This document shows positions 5,848-7,721 of a DNA stretch of 7,721 nt, piece after piece (position 1 is the stretch's first letter; each line of letters opens with the position of its first letter). A program made the position numbers and the translations under genes. The DNA is from Planctomycetota bacterium. GTDB lineage: Bacteria > Planctomycetota > B15-G4 > JADJEK01. The DNA lies in NCBI GenBank assembly GCA_016795255.1, contig JAEUIB010000114.1, forward strand, positions 1 to 7,721, written 5' to 3'. The notes under the pieces are model-generated. The model saw only the letters and a program-made list of their open reading frames with translations, searched no databases and was not told where the DNA came from.

Positions 5848-7656
5848 TCAGTGCGTCGTGCCGCGCAAGCCGTTCGACGCCGCCGCGCCGGCGGGCGTCA
5901 GAGGATCCGCGATCCACGCTTGCAGGTAGAGGTCGATGCACGCGGGGACCGGCGGCAAACTCGCCCACGACAGCGACCACGCTCCTACGGCGTCCGTCGG
6001 CAACGCCAGCGGCGTGAACGTCGGCGCCGGCACGAGCGTCCCGTCGAGCAGCGGCACGTGGACGGTCGTCGGCGCGAAGAACAGGAACGACGCCGCGTTC
6101 GGTCGTGCCGACGTCAGCGACAGTCCACCGGCCGCCGCGGTCGCCAGGATGCCGGCGCCACTGAGCCGCGGAACGCCGTTCGTCCCGGCGAGCCCATCTC
6201 CCAGATCGAGCCACGGCACCGCGTGATCGACGAGGAAGTGCGCGTTCGTGACGCCGGGCGCGCCGGCGAGGCCCGCGGCGAGACTGCTCTGCCCCACGTC
6301 GTTCAGCGACGGCCACGCGTCCATCGTGCCGTACGTACCACCGAGCGGCGACGCATCGCCGGACGCGGCGATCGTCGCCGTCGTGCCGTCGGCGGCGCAC
6401 AGCACGAGGCGATTCTGCATCGCTCCGCTCGTCAGCTTCGCGTCGGTCCACACCACGAGGTTGCCGGTGTCGTCGAGCGGCGTGAACGGATTGCGCGAGA
6501 ACGCGAGCCCGAAGCATTGCGCGCCGCCGTCGAGCGCGTCGAAGAACGCCATTGCGCGGCGCCCCGTCCCGGTCGGCGGGACGACGAACCAACCGGACGA
6601 GAACGTCGTCGGCGTCGGCTTGAAGTCGGCGAAGAACGCGACGTCGCCGCGCTCGTTCAGCGATGCGGCCTGGAAGTCGAAGTACGTGCCACCACCGGGC
6701 GCCGGCGCGTTCACGCGCACGCGCCACGCGGCGACGCCGTTCGTGACCACGACGATGCCGCGCGACACCGGGCCGTTCGACAGCGGCCGGAACGCGATCT
6801 GCCCCGCGTCGTTGATCGACGGCACGGGGCCGGTCGGAATGCTCGTACCGTCGCTGAAGCCGAACGATTCGCCGGCGACGATCGTGTACGTCCCGCCGTT
6901 CGGCGCCGGATCGCCGGTCGCGGCGACCTTGGTCACGACGCCGGCCTGCCAACGGAACGCGTTGGCGTTCGCGACGCCCGCCTGCCGCGCGAGGAACACG
7001 ACGACTCCGTCGTCGTTGACGCCGCCCGGCCCGACCTCGCTGAACACGCCGCCGAGCGGCGACGGCGTTCCCGGCGCGGCGACGACTTCGATCTGCTGCG
7101 TGCTCGCGCGATGGAAGAACAAGCCACGGTTCGCCGAGCCGCCGTCGACGTCGGCGATGAACACGACGTCGCCGACGTCGTTCGTCGCCGGCGCGAACAC
7201 GGTCCCCGCGAAGAATCCGGAGAACGTCCCGCCGAGCGGCGTGGGATCGCCGACGCCACCGCCGGGAACGCCGCTGCCGCCACCGCCGCCGCAGCCGACG
7301 GCGATCGGCGTCACCGTGACTCCGTCGGACACGAACACGCCTTGGTTGCGCGCGGAGCCGACGACCTGCGCGTAGAACGCGCCGCGACCGGAGTCGTCGA
7401 TCGAGCACGGATTGAAGAACGCCAGCGGATTCAGCGTGCCGCCGCCCGGCGCGAGCGCGCCCTGACGGACGATGACGCCGGTCGTCGTGCAGCCGGAGAG
7501 GGTCGCCGCGAGCGAACTCGATCCGAGCGTGGACGACGCACCCGCGGGCGTGGTGAGGCTGCCGTGCACGCGAACGTACGGTTGCGACGGCGGCGCAGTG
7601 AAGGCGCTCGACGACGGTGCGACGGCGACGATCACGGCGAGAGCGAAGCGCTTCAT
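5848..7656 (-). CDS. Secreted NxxGxxxF tandem-repeat protein, Planctomycetota-like
   Basis: A 602-residue exported protein of unknown function. Seen: a signal peptide (MKRFALAVIVAV, cleavage probably near SSSAFTA). Residues about 68-465 hold seven repeats: a P.GGTF-type turn, about 15-25 variable residues, then NxxGxxxF and a strand. The NxxGxxxF copies are DDSGRGAF 87-94, NDVGDVVF 159-166, NDDGVVVF 214-221, NDAGQIAF 282-289, NERGDVAF 334-341, DDTGNLVV 395-402 and NDVGQSSL 452-459; the last two are degenerate. Seven units would suit a beta-propeller, which is inference. A Gly-rich run (GCGGGGGSG, 121-129) lies between units 1 and 2. The C-terminal domain (about 520-602) ends with DLYLQAWIADP and SNGLRGTTH, a tail I associate with secreted planctomycete proteins. 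ATG at 7656 has GGGAG 7 bases upstream (7664-7668). It is convergent to the nap operon, so a link to nitrate reduction is unlikely. It could be an extracellular or surface protein. Confidence 0.85.
   Translation of the reverse strand: MKRFALAVIVAVAPSSSAFTAPPSQPYVRVHGSLTTPAGASSTLGSSSLAATLSGCTTTGVIVRQGALAPGGGTLNPLAFFNPCSIDDSGRGAFYAQVVGSARNQGVFVSDGVTVTPIAVGCGGGGGSGVPGGGVGDPTPLGGTFSGFFAGTVFAPATNDVGDVVFIADVDGGSANRGLFFHRASTQQIEVVAAPGTPSPLGGVFSEVGPGGVNDDGVVVFLARQAGVANANAFRWQAGVVTKVAATGDPAPNGGTYTIVAGESFGFSDGTSIPTGPVPSINDAGQIAFRPLSNGPVSRGIVVVTNGVAAWRVRVNAPAPGGGTYFDFQAASLNERGDVAFFADFKPTPTTFSSGWFVVPPTGTGRRAMAFFDALDGGAQCFGLAFSRNPFTPLDDTGNLVVWTDAKLTSGAMQNRLVLCAADGTTATIAASGDASPLGGTYGTMDAWPSLNDVGQSSLAAGLAGAPGVTNAHFLVDHAVPWLDLGDGLAGTNGVPRLSGAGILATAAAGGLSLTSARPNAASFLFFAPTTVHVPLLDGTLVPAPTFTPLALPTDAVGAWSLSWASLPPVPACIDLYLQAWIADPLTPAGAAASNGLRGTTH
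6262..7455 (-). repeat. Seven-unit NxxGxxxF repeat array within the secreted protein
   Basis: The units begin near residues 68, 137, 196, 248, 316, about 368 and 433 of the protein. Most open with a turn such as DPTPLGGTF, TPSPLGGVF, DPAPNGGTY, APAPGGGTY or DASPLGGTY. At DNA level the turn leaves a recurring CCGAGCGGCG on the plus strand (near 6340, 7050 and 7225). Unit 6 lacks the turn. Divergence between units suggests an old expansion. Confidence 0.7.
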
Positions 7657-7721
7657 GGGGCGACTCCCGGTGCAGCGGAACGAGTCGGGACGACCGCACC
7701 GTAACCGCTCGCCGCGAGCGC
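7657..7721 (-). promoter_or_regulatory. Upstream region of the NxxGxxxF protein
   Basis: These 65 bases precede the ATG at 7656 and hold the GGGAG ribosome binding site (7664-7668). I see no clear promoter boxes. A 6-bp inverted repeat with a 3-base loop (7706-7720) lies at the window edge and may belong to the next gene. Confidence 0.3.

Noticed and set aside
5795..7699. 634-codon minus-strand frame overlapping the repeat gene
   Set aside because: Arg-rich frame-shifted shadow, no signal or repeats.
5617..7704. 695-codon plus-strand open frame across the repeat gene
   Set aside because: Very Arg-rich, no domain-like pattern, no ribosome binding site. The minus-strand frame has a signal peptide, repeats and an RBS.
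7706..7720. CGCTCG-CCG-CGAGCG inverted repeat at the right edge
   Set aside because: Short, at the window edge, and expected often in DNA this rich in CG; not reported as a terminator.
1..7721. CRISPR array, tRNA, rRNA, insertion sequence or phage genes
   Set aside because: No regularly spaced repeats, RNA gene features, transposase-like frames or terminal inverted repeats were seen.

Overview
This window is high-GC bacterial DNA, and seven of its eight genes belong to, or sit directly beside, a periplasmic nitrate reductase (Nap) locus. The best lineage clue is the last gene. It encodes a secreted protein built from NxxGxxxF repeats that ends in a ...DLYLQAW.AD......SNGLR.T segment, a combination I associate with Planctomycetota. 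The unusual Nap layout (no napC, napG or napH in view, and a tetraheme NapB) also fits a non-proteobacterial host. The lineage call is inference.

Layout. (1) Positions 23-1539, minus strand: a two-gene unit. A membrane-anchored tetraheme cytochrome c (GTG start at 1539) is followed, with a 4-base ATGA overlap, by a Tat-exported four-cluster ferredoxin of the NrfC/DmsB type. The left edge cuts the locus just after this gene; an NrfD-like membrane subunit would be expected next but cannot be seen. (2) Positions 1540-1660: a 121-base divergent promoter region. (3) Positions 1661-5711, plus strand: five tightly packed genes, napD, napA, a NapB-like cytochrome with a duplicated diheme domain (four hemes), a short NapF-like 2[4Fe-4S] protein, and a 106-residue protein I do not recognise. 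Junctions are 4-base ATGA or GTGA overlaps, except a 4-base gap between napA and napB. (4) Positions 5712-5847: a convergent intergenic region with a 20-bp stem-loop capped by TTCG, a probable bidirectional terminator. (5) Positions 5848-7656, minus strand: the NxxGxxxF-repeat secreted protein, probably unrelated to nitrate reduction.

How the genes may work together. NapD would bind the twin-arginine signal of NapA and hold it until the Fe-S cluster and molybdenum cofactor are in place. NapA would reduce nitrate to nitrite in the periplasm, with electrons from the NapB-like tetraheme protein. The usual quinol dehydrogenases NapC or NapGH are absent from the window. The divergent tetraheme cytochrome and four-cluster ferredoxin are the obvious candidates to take their place. 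The NapF-like protein and the unknown 106-residue protein are probably cytoplasmic accessory factors.

Points most worth a second look: the duplicated NapB domain, the possible replacement of NapC/NapGH, a Cys-to-Asn change in the first Fe-S motif of the ferredoxin, the orphan last gene of the nap operon, and the TTCG-capped convergent terminator.
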